Of a DNA stretch of 64,000 bases, positions 30,749 to 40,864 are shown piece by piece. Source of the DNA: Sphingobium sp. Leaf26 (lineage in GTDB: Bacteria; Pseudomonadota; Alphaproteobacteria; Sphingomonadales; Sphingomonadaceae); the NCBI RefSeq assembly GCF_001421665.1, contig NZ_LMKV01000012.1, positions 578,185 through 642,184 of the forward strand. Reading direction: 5' to 3'. Both the position numbers and the translations under genes were made by a program. Numbering within the stretch: position 1 is the first letter of the stretch; every line of letters begins with the position of its first letter. Below the pieces are notes generated by a model, which was given only the letters and a program-made list of their open reading frames with translations, ran no database searches and was not told the DNA's origin.

Positions 30749-33514
30749 ATGAGCATCTACCTGGATTATCTGGCCGAAATCGAAAGCCGTAAGACACAGG
30801 GGCTCGCGCCCAAGCCGATCGACGATGGCGCACTGGTGGCCGCACTCATCTCGCTGATCGAAGATGCGGGCAGCGAACATCGCGCCGACGCGCTGCAATT
30901 CTTCATCTACAACACGCTGCCCGGCACCACGAGCGCCGCAGCCGTGAAGGCCGACTTCCTCAAGAAGATCGTGCTGGGCGACGTCACCGTCGCGGAAATC
31001 ACCCCCGCCTTCGCGCTGGAACTGCTGAGCCACATGAAGGGTGGTCCCTCGATCAAGGTGCTGCTCGACATCGCGCTGGGCGATGACGCCGCGCTGGCCG
31101 TGCAGGCAGGTGAGGTGCTCAAGACGCAGGTGTTCCTGTACGACGCCGATATGTTCCGCCTGCGCGACGCTTATGCGGCGGGCAACGCGGTCGCCAAGGC
31201 GGTGCTGGAAAGCTATGCCCAGGCGGAGTTCTTCGTGAAGCTTCCCGACGTCGAGGGCGAGATCAAGGTCGTGACCTTCATCGCCGGCGAAGGCGACATT
31301 TCGACCGATCTTCTTTCGCCGGGCAATCAGGCGCACTCGCGTTCCGACCGCGAACTGCATGGCCAGTGCATGATCTCGCCGGCCGCGCAGCAGGAAATCC
31401 AGGCGCTCAAGATCCAGCATCCCGACAAGCGGGTGATGTTGATCGCCGAAAAGGGCACGATGGGCGTCGGCTCCTCGCGCATGTCGGGCGTCAACAATGT
31501 GGCGTTGTGGGCCGGCAAGCAGCAGAGCCCCTATGTGCCCTTCGTCAATTACGCCCCGGTCGTCGCGGGCACCAACGGCATCTCGCCGATCTTCGCGACC
31601 ACGGTGGACGTGACCGGCGGCATCGGCCTGAACCTGAAGAACTGGGTCAAGATGACCGGCCCGGACGGCAAGGCGATCCTGAACAATGACGGCAACCCCG
31701 TCCTGGAAGAGAAATTCTCCGTCGCGACCGGCACGGTGCTGAAGATCGACGTCAGGAACAAGACGCTGACCGACGAGGCCGGCAACGAACTGGTCGACGT
31801 CGCCGCATCCTTCACGCCGCAGAAGATGGAGTTCATGAAGGCGGGCAGCAGCTATGCCATCGTGTTCGGCAAGAAGCTCCAGACCTTCGCCGCCGAGACG
31901 CTGGGCATCGAAGCGCCCAAGGTGTTCGCGCCGAACAAGGAAATCACGGTCGAGGGTCAGGGCCTGACCGCTGTTGAAAAAATCTTCAACCGCAATGCCG
32001 TGGGCGTGACGCCGGGCAAGGTGCTTCATGCCGGCTCCGACGTGCGCGTGAAGGTGAATATCGTGGGGTCGCAGGACACCACCGGCCTGATGACTGCGCA
32101 GGAACTGGAAGCGATGGCGGCCACCGTCATTTCGCCACTGGTCGACGGCGCCTATCAGTCGGGCTGTCACACCGCGTCGGTGTGGGACAAGAAGGCGCAG
32201 GCCAACATTCCCAAGCTGATGCGCTTCATGAATAATTTCGGCCTGATCACCGCGCGCGACCCCAACGGTCGTTATCACGCGATGACCGACGTCATTCACA
32301 AGGTGCTGAACGACATCACCATCGATGACTGGGCGATCATCATCGGCGGCGACAGCCATACCCGTATGTCGAAGGGCGTGGCGTTCGGTGCGGATTCCGG
32401 TACGGTCGCGCTGGCGCTGGCCACGGGTGAGGCGACCATGCCGATCCCGCAGTCGGTCAAGGTCACGTTCAAGGGCAAGATGCAGCCCTATATGGACTTC
32501 CGCGACGTGGTGCATGCGACGCAGGCGCAGATGCTGGCGCAGTTCAGCGGCGAGAATGTGTTCCAGGGCCGCATCATCGAAGTGCATATCGGCACATTGC
32601 TGGCCGATCAGGCCTTCACTTTCACCGACTGGACGGCCGAGATGAAGGCCAAGGCGTCGATCTGCATTTCCGAAGACGAAACGCTGATAGAGTCGCTGGA
32701 AATCGCCAAGTCGCGCATTCAGATCATGATCGACAAGGGCATGGAAAATGCTGCGGGGACGCTCAAGGGCCTGATCGCGAAGGCGGACCTTCGCATCGGC
32801 GAAATCCGTTCCGGTGTGAAGCCCGCGCTGACGCCCGACGCCAATGCGAATTATTTCGCCGAAGTCGTGGTCGACCTGGACCTGATCGACGAACCGATGA
32901 TCGCCGACCCGGACGTCAACAATGCCGATGTGTCGAAGCGCTACACCCATGACACGATCCGTCCAGTGTCCTATTATGGCGGTACCAAGAAGGTCGATCT
33001 GGGCTTCATCGGATCGTGCATGGTGCATAAGGGCGACATGAAGATCCTGGCGCAGATGTTGAAGAACATCGAAGCCAAGGAAGGCAAGGTCGAGTTCAAG
33101 GCGCCGCTGGTCGTCGCGCCGCCGACCTATAATATCGTCGACGAGTTGAAGGCCGAAGGCGATTGGGACGTCCTGAAGAAATATGCAGGGTTCGAGTTCG
33201 ACGACGCGCAACCCAAGAACGTCGCGCGCACCGATTATGAGAATATGCTGTATCTGGAGCGTCCGGGCTGCAACCTGTGCATGGGCAATCAGGAGAAGGC
33301 GGCGCGGGGCGACACCGTCCTCGCCACCTCGACCCGCCTGTTCCAGGGCCGCGTCGTGGAAGATACGGCGGAGAAGAAGGGGGAGTCGCTGCTCGCATCG
33401 ACCCCGGTGGTGGTGCTTTCGACCATTCTTGGCCGTACGCCGAACATGGACGAATATAAGAGCGCGGTCACGGGTATCGACCTGACCAAGTTCGCGCCGT
33501 CCGCCGCGCATTGA
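30749..33514 (+). CDS. acnB: Aconitate hydratase B
   Basis: AcnB interconverts citrate and isocitrate in the TCA cycle with a [4Fe-4S] cluster. The 921 residues begin with the AcnB-specific HEAT-like domain (MSIYLDYLAEIESRK), followed by the swivelling domain and the catalytic domains. Cluster cysteines appear in GSCMVHKGD and in GCNLCMGNQEKA near the C-terminus. The ATG is preceded by GGAACGAG. Length and motifs are full. Confidence 0.97.
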   Translation: MSIYLDYLAEIESRKTQGLAPKPIDDGALVAALISLIEDAGSEHRADALQFFIYNTLPGTTSAAAVKADFLKKIVLGDVTVAEITPAFALELLSHMKGGPSIKVLLDIALGDDAALAVQAGEVLKTQVFLYDADMFRLRDAYAAGNAVAKAVLESYAQAEFFVKLPDVEGEIKVVTFIAGEGDISTDLLSPGNQAHSRSDRELHGQCMISPAAQQEIQALKIQHPDKRVMLIAEKGTMGVGSSRMSGVNNVALWAGKQQSPYVPFVNYAPVVAGTNGISPIFATTVDVTGGIGLNLKNWVKMTGPDGKAILNNDGNPVLEEKFSVATGTVLKIDVRNKTLTDEAGNELVDVAASFTPQKMEFMKAGSSYAIVFGKKLQTFAAETLGIEAPKVFAPNKEITVEGQGLTAVEKIFNRNAVGVTPGKVLHAGSDVRVKVNIVGSQDTTGLMTAQELEAMAATVISPLVDGAYQSGCHTASVWDKKAQANIPKLMRFMNNFGLITARDPNGRYHAMTDVIHKVLNDITIDDWAIIIGGDSHTRMSKGVAFGADSGTVALALATGEATMPIPQSVKVTFKGKMQPYMDFRDVVHATQAQMLAQFSGENVFQGRIIEVHIGTLLADQAFTFTDWTAEMKAKASICISEDETLIESLEIAKSRIQIMIDKGMENAAGTLKGLIAKADLRIGEIRSGVKPALTPDANANYFAEVVVDLDLIDEPMIADPDVNNADVSKRYTHDTIRPVSYYGGTKKVDLGFIGSCMVHKGDMKILAQMLKNIEAKEGKVEFKAPLVVAPPTYNIVDELKAEGDWDVLKKYAGFEFDDAQPKNVARTDYENMLYLERPGCNLCMGNQEKAARGDTVLATSTRLFQGRVVEDTAEKKGESLLASTPVVVLSTILGRTPNMDEYKSAVTGIDLTKFAPSAAH

Positions 33515-33530
33515 TCTGCGCCTGGGGCTG

Positions 33531-33631
33531 GAGCATCGTGCGAAAAAGTGGGAACCGGTTTTTCGCTTGAAACGATGAGAAACACAAAACTGGAGCGCGC
33601 GACCTGCGTCGGATTGAACGCAGCGCGCTCT
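33531..33631. repeat. Dispersed intergenic inverted-repeat element, copy 2 (reverse orientation)
   Basis: This is the reverse-complement relative of the element at 18427-18533, about 90 percent alike by eye: GAGCATCGTGC, GTGGGAACCGGTTTTTCGCTT, then an inverted repeat GAGCGCGC (33593-33600) / GCGCGCTC (33623-33630). It begins 17 bases after the acnB stop and may also serve in termination. Confidence 0.85.
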
Positions 33632-33646
33632 AAGGCCCTTATGTGA

Positions 33647-33801
33647 CAAGGCCGCCGTGATGCTTTCCACCTTATGGGGAAAATATGGCGGCGGCCTTGT
33701 TATTTATGGCGCAGTCATACCGACAGCCGCGGATGTGATTTTCGTTCTCCCGCGAAGGCCGGGGCCTGGATTGGAAGGTGGAACTGGACCCCGGCCTTCG
33801 C
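33647..33801. repeat. Two further inverted repeats between acnB and the zinc-ribbon gene
   Basis: CAAGGCCGCCG near 33647 pairs with CGGCGGCCTTG near 33690. GCGAAGGCCGGGG (33752-33764) pairs with CCCCGGCCTTCGC (33789-33801). The second core recurs in shorter form at 42992-43019. The rest of the gap to 33853 shows no gene. Confidence 0.6.
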
Positions 33802-33853
33802 CGGGGAACATTCTGTATAGGCCAGTCTCATGGCTTTGTTGGATACTGAACGG

Positions 33854-34075
33854 TCAGACGCGGGTGGAAGCGTCGGCCCGGAGCGGCATCAACCATGCGC
33901 GATGTTGCGATGCAGCAAGGGGCAGGGGCGTGTCGCAATGGGCGCATTCGGCCACCACGCGCCCGACGATCCACTGATTGCCGCCGCAGTCCGGGCAAGG
34001 GGTTTTGCGACCCTGATAATATTGCGGATTGATAGCAGTTAACGCCGATTCGACTGGCGAAAAATGTGCATCCAT
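33854..34075 (-). CDS. Small zinc-ribbon protein
   Basis: A 73-residue protein with CPDCGG and CAHCD, two CxxC pairs 15 residues apart, forming a likely zinc ribbon; the rest is unremarkable. The ATG at 34075 has AAGGGG eight bases upstream and is preferred over the ATG six bases before it. The role is unknown; nucleic-acid or protein binding is possible. It is divergent from acnA. Confidence 0.65.
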   Translation of the reverse strand: MDAHFSPVESALTAINPQYYQGRKTPCPDCGGNQWIVGRVVAECAHCDTPLPLAASQHRAWLMPLRADASTRV

Positions 34076-34315
34076 GAGCATGTCCCCTTTTCTGCCGATG
34101 CAACGTTTAAAGGGACGAAACGTATCCCTACATTAGGGTTTCAGACTGCGATGCCATTTGATTTGAACCGATCGAATGTTATGGCACCGCAGCATCGGGA
34201 CATATCTGCTTCGACCATCTGATCGGGGCGTATTCTTGCCACCTTGCCATCCGGCGAGCCTTTGGTGGAAACGCGCCATTTTCGGGCCGAGGCCATGCGA
34301 GGAGACGCACATCTT

Positions 34316-36985
34316 ATGACCGCCATCGGACAGGACAGCTTGGGCACGCGCGACATATTGCATGTCGGCGGCAAGGACATCGGCTATTATTCGTTGAAGA
34401 AGGCCGCGGAAAAGCTGGGCGATGTGTCGCGACTGCCTTTTTCGATGAAGGTGCTGCTGGAGAATCTGCTCCGTTTCGAAGATGGCGTCACCGTCACGGT
34501 CGAGGATATCCAGGCGATCGTCGACTGGCAGAAGGACAAGGGCAAGGCCGAGCGCGAAATCCAGTATCGCCCGGCGCGCGTGCTGCTCCAGGACTTTACC
34601 GGCGTGCCCTGCGTGGTCGATTTGGCCGCGATGCGCGACGCGATGAATGCGCTGGGCGCGGACGCGGCCAAGATCAACCCGCAGGTGCCCGTGCATCTGG
34701 TTATCGACCATAGCGTCATGGTCGACGAGTTCGGCACGCCCAAGGCGTTCGAGCAGAATATGGAGATCGAATATCAGCGCAACATGGAGCGCTACGACTT
34801 CCTGAAATGGGGCAGCAAGAGCCTTGCCAATTTCTATGCCGTGCCGCCGGGCACCGGCATCTGCCATCAGGTCAATCTGGAGAATATCGCGCAGGGCGTC
34901 TGGTCGTCGGTCGATGCCGATGGCGCGACCGTCGCCTATCCCGATACCTGTGTCGGCACCGACAGCCATACCACCATGGTCAATGGCCTGGGCGTGCTGG
35001 GCTGGGGCGTGGGCGGGATCGAGGCGGAGGCCGCGATGCTGGGCCAGCCGGTGTCGATGCTGATCCCCGAGGTCGTGGGCTTCAAATTCACCGGCAATCT
35101 GAAGGAAGGCGTGACTGCCACCGACCTGGTGCTGACCTGCACCCAGATGCTGCGCGCGCGCGGCGTCGTGGGGCGGTTCGTGGAATATTTCGGTCCGGGC
35201 CTTGGCACCCTGTCACTGGCGGACCGGGCGACGCTGGCGAACATGGCGCCGGAATATGGCGCGACCTGCGGCTTCTTCGGCATCGACCAGAAGACGCTCG
35301 ACTATATGTATCTGACCGGGCGCAGCGACGACAATATCGCGCTGGTCGAAGCCTATGCCAAGGAGCAGGGCTTCTGGATCGACCCGGATGCGGACCTGAT
35401 CTTCACCGACACGCTGGAACTGGATCTGGGTACCGTCGTGCCGAGCCTGGCCGGGCCGAAGCGGCCGCAGGACCGCGTTTCGCTGCCGGAAGTGGATGAT
35501 GTGTTCAACGCCGACATGGCGAACACATACAAGAAGGCGCAGGTCCGGGTTCCGGTGGAGGGCAGGGATTTCGACATTGGCGACGGCGACGTCACCATCG
35601 CCGCGATCACCAGTTGCACCAATACGTCCAACCCCAGCGTGCTGATCGCCGCCGGCCTCGTCGCGAAGAAGGCGAACGAACTGGGCCTGAAGCCCAAGCC
35701 CTGGGTCAAGACGTCGCTGGCGCCGGGGTCGCAGGTCGTGACCGACTATCTGGAAAAAGCCGGTTTGCAGTCGCATCTCGACGCGCTCGGCTTCAATCTG
35801 GTGGGCTATGGCTGCACCACCTGCATCGGCAATAGCGGTCCTCTGGCCGAGCCGATCAGCAAGGCGATCAACGAGAATGGTCTGGTCGCCGCCGCCGTCA
35901 TTTCCGGCAACCGCAACTTTGAAGGGCGGGTGTCGCCGGACGTGCGCGCCAATTTCCTGGCCAGCCCGCCACTGGTGGTCGCCTATGCCCTGAAAGGCAC
36001 GGTGATCGAGGATTTCCTGACCACGCCGATCGGCGTCAGCACGGCGGGTAACGACGTATATCTGAAGGATATCTGGCCAACCAATGACGAGATCGCGACC
36101 ACCATCGCGGGCGCTGTCGACCGGCCGATGTTTCAGGCGCGCTACGCCAATGTCTATAAGGGTGATGCCCATTGGCAAGCGATCGAAGTGACCGGTTCGG
36201 ACACCTACACGTGGCGCGCAGGGTCCACCTATGTCGCCAATCCGCCCTATTTCGAGGGGCTGAGCATGACGCCGGCGCCGGTGACGGATATCATCGAGGC
36301 GAAGCCGCTAGCGATCTTCGGCGATTCGATCACGACCGACCATATTTCGCCGGCCGGGTCGATCAAGGCGTCGTCGCCGGCAGGCAAGTGGCTGAGCGAG
36401 CATCAGGTCGCCCAGGCCGACTTCAACAGCTACGGGTCGCGGCGCGGGCATCATGAAGTGATGATGCGCGGCACCTTCGCCAATATCCGTATCAAGAATC
36501 TGATGCTGGACGGGGTCGAGGGCGGCATGACCCGCTATGAAGGCGAGGTCATGCCGATCTATGACGCGGCCATGGCGCACAAGGCGGACGGCACGCCGCT
36601 CGTCGTCATCGGTGGCAAGGAATATGGCACGGGTTCGTCGCGCGACTGGGCAGCGAAGGGCACCAATTTGCTGGGCGTCCGTTCGGTGATCGTGGAAAGC
36701 TTCGAGCGTATTCACCGGTCCAATCTGGTCGGGATGGGCGTGCTGCCGCTCCAGTTCAAGGATGGCGATACGCGTGATACGCTGGGCCTGACGGGGGACG
36801 AGACGTTCACCATTCAGGGCGTCGCGGCCCTGAAGCCGCGTCAGGATGTGGATGTGATCGTGAAGCGGGCCGATGGATCGACCTTCACCTTCACTGCACT
36901 ATGCCGCATCGACACCGTCAACGAGCTGGAATATTTCCTGAACGGCGGCATTTTGCAGTATGTGCTGCGCAAGCTGGCGGCTTGA
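34316..36985 (+). CDS. acnA: Aconitate hydratase A
   Basis: The second aconitase in the window, of the AcnA/IRP type, 889 residues. Cluster cysteines are in [11 protein letters not shown] and [12 protein letters not shown], and the swivel domain has [16 protein letters not shown] and [16 protein letters not shown]. AcnA enzymes are usually the more oxidant-resistant isoform. The ATG at 34316 with GAGGA upstream is chosen over an earlier ATG at 34244. A strong terminator follows. Confidence 0.96.
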   Translation: MTAIGQDSLGTRDILHVGGKDIGYYSLKKAAEKLGDVSRLPFSMKVLLENLLRFEDGVTVTVEDIQAIVDWQKDKGKAEREIQYRPARVLLQDFTGVPCVVDLAAMRDAMNALGADAAKINPQVPVHLVIDHSVMVDEFGTPKAFEQNMEIEYQRNMERYDFLKWGSKSLANFYAVPPGTGICHQVNLENIAQGVWSSVDADGATVAYPDTCVGTDSHTTMVNGLGVLGWGVGGIEAEAAMLGQPVSMLIPEVVGFKFTGNLKEGVTATDLVLTCTQMLRARGVVGRFVEYFGPGLGTLSLADRATLANMAPEYGATCGFFGIDQKTLDYMYLTGRSDDNIALVEAYAKEQGFWIDPDADLIFTDTLELDLGTVVPSLAGPKRPQDRVSLPEVDDVFNADMANTYKKAQVRVPVEGRDFDIGDGDVTIAAITSCTNTSNPSVLIAAGLVAKKANELGLKPKPWVKTSLAPGSQVVTDYLEKAGLQSHLDALGFNLVGYGCTTCIGNSGPLAEPISKAINENGLVAAAVISGNRNFEGRVSPDVRANFLASPPLVVAYALKGTVIEDFLTTPIGVSTAGNDVYLKDIWPTNDEIATTIAGAVDRPMFQARYANVYKGDAHWQAIEVTGSDTYTWRAGSTYVANPPYFEGLSMTPAPVTDIIEAKPLAIFGDSITTDHISPAGSIKASSPAGKWLSEHQVAQADFNSYGSRRGHHEVMMRGTFANIRIKNLMLDGVEGGMTRYEGEVMPIYDAAMAHKADGTPLVVIGGKEYGTGSSRDWAAKGTNLLGVRSVIVESFERIHRSNLVGMGVLPLQFKDGDTRDTLGLTGDETFTIQGVAALKPRQDVDVIVKRADGSTFTFTALCRIDTVNELEYFLNGGILQYVLRKLAA

Positions 36986-37009
36986 TCGGCTGACGCGCTG
37001 AGTTAAGAG

Positions 37010-37043
37010 AAAAAGGCTTCTTCCGGGCGGAAGGAGCCTTTTT
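37010..37043 (+). terminator. Intrinsic terminator of acnA
   Basis: AAAAAGGCT-TCTTCC, a 4-base loop, GGAAGG-AGCCTTTTTC: a near-perfect 15-bp stem ending in a T run, 24 bases after the acnA stop. Confidence 0.9.
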
Positions 37044-37057
37044 CTTATGGGGCGGGC

Positions 37058-37312
37058 ATGGCGTTGTTCGTGGAGATTGCCGGATGGGGCGGCGCGTTGC
37101 TGGTGCTGGCGGCCTATGTCGGTGTATCGACCGGGCGCCTGTCGGGCGGGTCGGCGGCTTTCCAATGGCTGAATGCGGTCGGCGCTACCCTGTTCGTGCT
37201 CAACACATGGTGGCATGGTGCCTTTCCGTCGATGGTGCTGAACATCATCTGGAGCATCGTCGGCTTCGTCACCCTATGGCGCATCGGCCGCCGGAGAATA
37301 GCGCCCTCATGA
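37058..37312 (+). CDS. Small membrane protein (CBU_0592-like)
   Basis: An 84-residue protein with three hydrophobic segments (GGALLVLAAYVGVSTG, FQWLNAVGATLFVLN, MVLNIIWSIVGFVTLW). It fits the CBU_0592-like integral membrane family of unknown role. Its stop overlaps the start of the cyclase gene (ATGA), so the two are translationally coupled. Confidence 0.8.
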   Translation: MALFVEIAGWGGALLVLAAYVGVSTGRLSGGSAAFQWLNAVGATLFVLNTWWHGAFPSMVLNIIWSIVGFVTLWRIGRRRIAPS

Positions 37313-37983
37313 CCCGTTTCATCGACCTGAGCCATGCGATCGAACATGGCATGCAGACCTATAAGGGCGTCGCGCCGCCGCATATCTGCGATTACTGGAC
37401 CCGCGAGCAGTCGCGCGCCAATTATGCCGATGGCAGCGCGTTCCAGATGGGCCGGATCGACATGGTGTCCAATACGGGCACCTATCTGGATGCACCCTTT
37501 CACCGGTTCGAGGATGGCGAAGACCTGTCGATGCTGGATCTCGACCGGCTGGCGAGGCTGCCCGCGATCGTTGTGCGGCGACCGTTCGAGACGGTCGGCC
37601 TGGCGACCGACGCGGCCGATCTGGACGGGATCGACGTGGCGGGGCGGGCGGTGCTGGTCCATACCGGCTGGGATCGGCACTGGCGCACGCCCGCCTATTT
37701 CGAAGAACATCCCTTCCTGACCGAGGCGGCGGCGCGTCTGCTGGTGGAGCGGGGCGCGAAGCTGGTCGGCATCGACAGCCATAATATCGACGATACCCGG
37801 CCCGGCACCGGGCGGCCGGTGCATCGCGAACTATTGGGCGCGGGCGTGCTGATCTGCGAGCATATGACCAATTTGGGGGCGCTGCCGGAGGATGGCTTTA
37901 CCTTTACCGCCGTGCCGCCGAGGATCGTGGGGATGGGGACGTTTCCGGTTCGGGCATTTGCCTGTGTTCAATCCGGGTTGTAA
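37309..37983 (+). CDS. Cyclase family protein with altered metal motif
   Basis: A 224-residue protein of the cyclase / kynurenine-formamidase fold (PF04199), which hydrolyses amide or lactone bonds. The usual HxGTHxDxPxH metal motif reads NTGTYLDAPFH here, so the first two His are Asn and Tyr while Asp and the last His stay. The later GIDSHNIDD and CEHMTNL stretches are present. This looks like a recognised variant subgroup and not an error. The substrate is unknown. Confidence 0.82.
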   Translation: MTRFIDLSHAIEHGMQTYKGVAPPHICDYWTREQSRANYADGSAFQMGRIDMVSNTGTYLDAPFHRFEDGEDLSMLDLDRLARLPAIVVRRPFETVGLATDAADLDGIDVAGRAVLVHTGWDRHWRTPAYFEEHPFLTEAAARLLVERGAKLVGIDSHNIDDTRPGTGRPVHRELLGAGVLICEHMTNLGALPEDGFTFTAVPPRIVGMGTFPVRAFACVQSGL

Positions 37984-38014
37984 CGGTTCGTGCTCCAAGG
38001 CTGAGGAATATGTG

Positions 38015-38416
38015 ATGCAGAACATTGTCGCTCTGGCTGTGGCGGGCCTCTTGACCCTGACGCCCGTCGTCGCCCACGCTGAAACCATCTCGACCCATGT
38101 TCTGGACCTCGTCCGGGGCGAAGGCGGTGCCGGTCTGCCGGTGACGCTGTCGCGGCAACAGGCCGATGGCGCCTGGACGCTGCTGGCGAGCGCGGTGACC
38201 GACGACAATGGTCGGGTCCGTGCCTTCGGTGACAATCTTCAGGCGGAGGCGGGGCTTTATCGGCTGAGCTTCGACATGTCGGACATGAGCAAGCCCACGC
38301 ATTCGGCATTTTTCCCGGAAATCAATATCGTCTTTCGCGTCGCCGATCCAAGCCGCCACGTCCATGTGCCGATCGTGCTCAGTCCCTATGGCTATAGCAC
38401 CTATCGCGGTAACTGA
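38015..38416 (+). CDS. Periplasmic 5-hydroxyisourate hydrolase
   Basis: A transthyretin-related enzyme of 133 residues that hydrolyses 5-hydroxyisourate in urate breakdown. A signal peptide (residues 1-22) is followed by ISTHVLDLVRGEGGAGLPV with the catalytic His, the HVHVPIVLSPYGYSTYRGN end (split: HVHVPIVLSP and YGYSTYRGN) and a C-terminal YRGN instead of YRGS. GAGGA stands nine bases before the ATG. No other urate gene is in the window. Confidence 0.92.
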   Translation: MQNIVALAVAGLLTLTPVVAHAETISTHVLDLVRGEGGAGLPVTLSRQQADGAWTLLASAVTDDNGRVRAFGDNLQAEAGLYRLSFDMSDMSKPTHSAFFPEINIVFRVADPSRHVHVPIVLSPYGYSTYRGN

Positions 38417-38426
38417 CCGGGGGGCG

Positions 38427-40754
38427 TCAGCGTTTGCCATAACCCGTCAGGGAATAGGGCCGCGCCTTCACCCCCGTCGCCCATGTCTTGTTGGGCGTGG
38501 CCTGCATGGTGAAGCGTAGTTCGCCACCCGCGCGGATTTCGGCGTCGGTGATGAAGCCGCGGTCCAGCGCTTTGCCGTTCAGCGTGACTTTGCCGATGTA
38601 GCGGTTGGCGTCGGACAGGCCGTCTGCCGTCACGGTAAAGCGCTTGCCGTCGGGGAGCGCCATGTCGGCGCGGTCCACGAAGGGGCGGCCGATCACATAT
38701 TCATTGCTGCCCGGCGCCACGGGGTAGAAACCGAGCGCGGTGAAGACGAGCCAGGCGGACATCTGGCCCAGATCGTCATTGCCGGCGAGGCCATCAGGTG
38801 TCGGCTTATACTGGCTGTCGACGATCTGCTTGAGACGTTCCTGCGTTCGCCAGGGCTGGCCGGCATAGCTGTAGAGATAGGCGACATGGTGGCTGGGTTC
38901 GTTGCCATGGATATATTGGCCGATCAGGCCGGATATATCTTCGGCATGGCTATAGTCGACCTTGCTGTTGTCATAGTCGAACATGGCGTCGAGTTTTGCC
39001 ACGGTCATCGCGTCCCCGCCCAGCAGGCGGAACAGGCCGGCCTGATCGTGCGGCATGAACCAGCTATATTGCCAGGCATTGCCTTCCGTATAATCGGACC
39101 CATAGTTGATGGCGGTCGGATCGAAAGGGGTGCGGAAGGTGCCATCGGCCTTGCGTGCACGCAGGAAGCCGGTTTTCGCGTCGAAGCTGTTGCGCCAGTT
39201 TTGGGCGCGTTTTTCGAAGCGCCGGGCCGTGGCGCTGTCGCCCAACTGGCGGGCGAGCCGGGCGATTGTCCAGTCGTCATAGGCATATTCGACGGTCTTG
39301 GACGCCGCTTCGGGTTCGCGGTCGATGGGGACATAGCCCAGCTTCATATAGTCGCCAAGGCCGCCATAGGGGGCATAGTCGGCGCTGGCGACCATTGCCT
39401 TTAGCGCAGCGGCGCAGTCGATGCCCGCTATCCCCTTGAGGCAGGCGTCGGCGATCACCGGGACGGCGTGATAGCCGATCATCGTCCAGGTTTCCTTGCC
39501 GCCGAACTGCCAGACGGGGAGGATGCCGAAGGGGCTGGTCTTTTGCCCCGCGACCAGCGAGTTCACGAAGTCGGCATTCTTCGCGTTGGGCTGGATGAGC
39601 GTGAGCAGCGGATGTTCGGCGCGAAACGTGTCCCACAGCGAGAAGGTGGAGTGCATGGTGAAGCCTTCACCGGGATGCACCTGATCGTCCGGCCCGCGCC
39701 AGCGGCCGTCGGCGTCGCTCCAGACGCTGGGCGCCATCAGGCTGTGATAAAGGGCGGTGTAGATGTTGCGGCGCATGGGGGCGGGGGCGGCGATCTTGAT
39801 TGCACCCAGGGCGTCATTCCAGGCGGTGCGGGTCTTGGCGCGGATTGCGTCAAAATTGCCGTCTTCGCTGGTTAGGTTGGCGATCGCGCCATCTTCGTCC
39901 ACGCCGGACAGGGCCACCTTGACCTCAAGCGGCTTGGCGAGTTTGCCGAAGTCGAGTTGCGCGACGATGGCGCGGCCGGACAGGGAGTCCAGCGTTTCGG
40001 AACCACGGCCCGGTCCCTTGAACCCCTTGTAGAGGACATCCTTTTCGGTGCTGACGAACTGGTGCGCGGTCAGTGGTGCGGAGAAGCGCATCGCGAAGAA
40101 GATGCGGCGCGGGGTGGCCCAGCCGCGCACTTCGCGCGAGCCGGTGATGGTGCCGTCGGGACGGATGCGGATGGAGGACCAGAGGATCTTGCCGGGATAG
40201 TCGTAGATGATCGAGCGCAGGTCGAGGACCAGATGCGCGGCCTTGCCGGAGGGGAAGGCGTAGCGGTGGACGCCGATGCGGGTGCCGGCCGTCACTTCCG
40301 CGCGGACGCCCGGATCGGTCAGGGTGACGGCATAATAGCCCGGCGAGGCGATCTCATCGGCCTTTCGCGAGCGGTAGCCGGGCGTCTTGTCGTCACCGGA
40401 TTCCCGCGGCACCGTGTCGCCGCTGACCGGCATGACGAGGATATCGCCGAGGTCGCTATGGCCCGCGCCGGAGAAATGGGTGTGGGAAAAGCCAAGGATG
40501 GTCGGGTCTTCGTGGCGGTAACCAGCGGCCCAATCATAGGTCTGGCGGGCGGGGCCGACATGGGTGTCGGGCGACAATTGCACCATACCGAAGGGCGCGA
40601 CGGCGCCGGGGAAAGTGTGGCCTTCGCCCGATGTACCGATGAAGGGATCGACCGCCTCGACCGGATCGTCGCTCGCAGGGCTTTGGGCCAGAAGGGCGGT
40701 GCCGGAGAGGAGGCTGGCGGCGATGACGATGCGGGCGATGCGGAAAGCGTTCAT
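38427..40754 (-). CDS. GH92 family glycosidase, putative alpha-1,2-mannosidase
   Basis: A 775-residue exported enzyme with a signal peptide ending near ALLAQ. VDPFIGTSGEGHTFPGA and PFGMVQLSPDTH form the typical GH92 N-terminus, and GNDDLGQMSAWLVFTALGFYP near the C-terminus (read as GNDDLGQMSAW and LGFYPVAPG) carries the catalytic-region residues. GH92 enzymes are calcium-dependent exo-mannosidases on N-glycan-like mannans. It faces the hydroxyisourate hydrolase gene 10 bases away. Confidence 0.93.
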   Translation of the reverse strand: MNAFRIARIVIAASLLSGTALLAQSPASDDPVEAVDPFIGTSGEGHTFPGAVAPFGMVQLSPDTHVGPARQTYDWAAGYRHEDPTILGFSHTHFSGAGHSDLGDILVMPVSGDTVPRESGDDKTPGYRSRKADEIASPGYYAVTLTDPGVRAEVTAGTRIGVHRYAFPSGKAAHLVLDLRSIIYDYPGKILWSSIRIRPDGTITGSREVRGWATPRRIFFAMRFSAPLTAHQFVSTEKDVLYKGFKGPGRGSETLDSLSGRAIVAQLDFGKLAKPLEVKVALSGVDEDGAIANLTSEDGNFDAIRAKTRTAWNDALGAIKIAAPAPMRRNIYTALYHSLMAPSVWSDADGRWRGPDDQVHPGEGFTMHSTFSLWDTFRAEHPLLTLIQPNAKNADFVNSLVAGQKTSPFGILPVWQFGGKETWTMIGYHAVPVIADACLKGIAGIDCAAALKAMVASADYAPYGGLGDYMKLGYVPIDREPEAASKTVEYAYDDWTIARLARQLGDSATARRFEKRAQNWRNSFDAKTGFLRARKADGTFRTPFDPTAINYGSDYTEGNAWQYSWFMPHDQAGLFRLLGGDAMTVAKLDAMFDYDNSKVDYSHAEDISGLIGQYIHGNEPSHHVAYLYSYAGQPWRTQERLKQIVDSQYKPTPDGLAGNDDLGQMSAWLVFTALGFYPVAPGSNEYVIGRPFVDRADMALPDGKRFTVTADGLSDANRYIGKVTLNGKALDRGFITDAEIRAGGELRFTMQATPNKTWATGVKARPYSLTGYGKR

Positions 40755-40864
40755 GGCGCGGTTAGAACACGGCCTTTACCATTGTCCAATAGTGTTGATT
40801 TGCCGGCGTCAAGAAAGGCTGGGGTGGCGGTGGTCCGCAACATTGTCTAGCGTCCGACTCAGCA

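Noticed and set aside
30728..33670. A 980-residue open frame on the minus strand across acnB
   Set aside because: It is the antisense shadow of a high-GC coding gene with full AcnB motifs; it has His/Arg/Asp-rich composition and no domain.
33657..33977. A 106-residue plus-strand frame in the acnB-acnA gap
   Set aside because: It runs through the inverted repeats and antisense to the zinc-ribbon gene, which has CxxC pairs and a good ribosome site.
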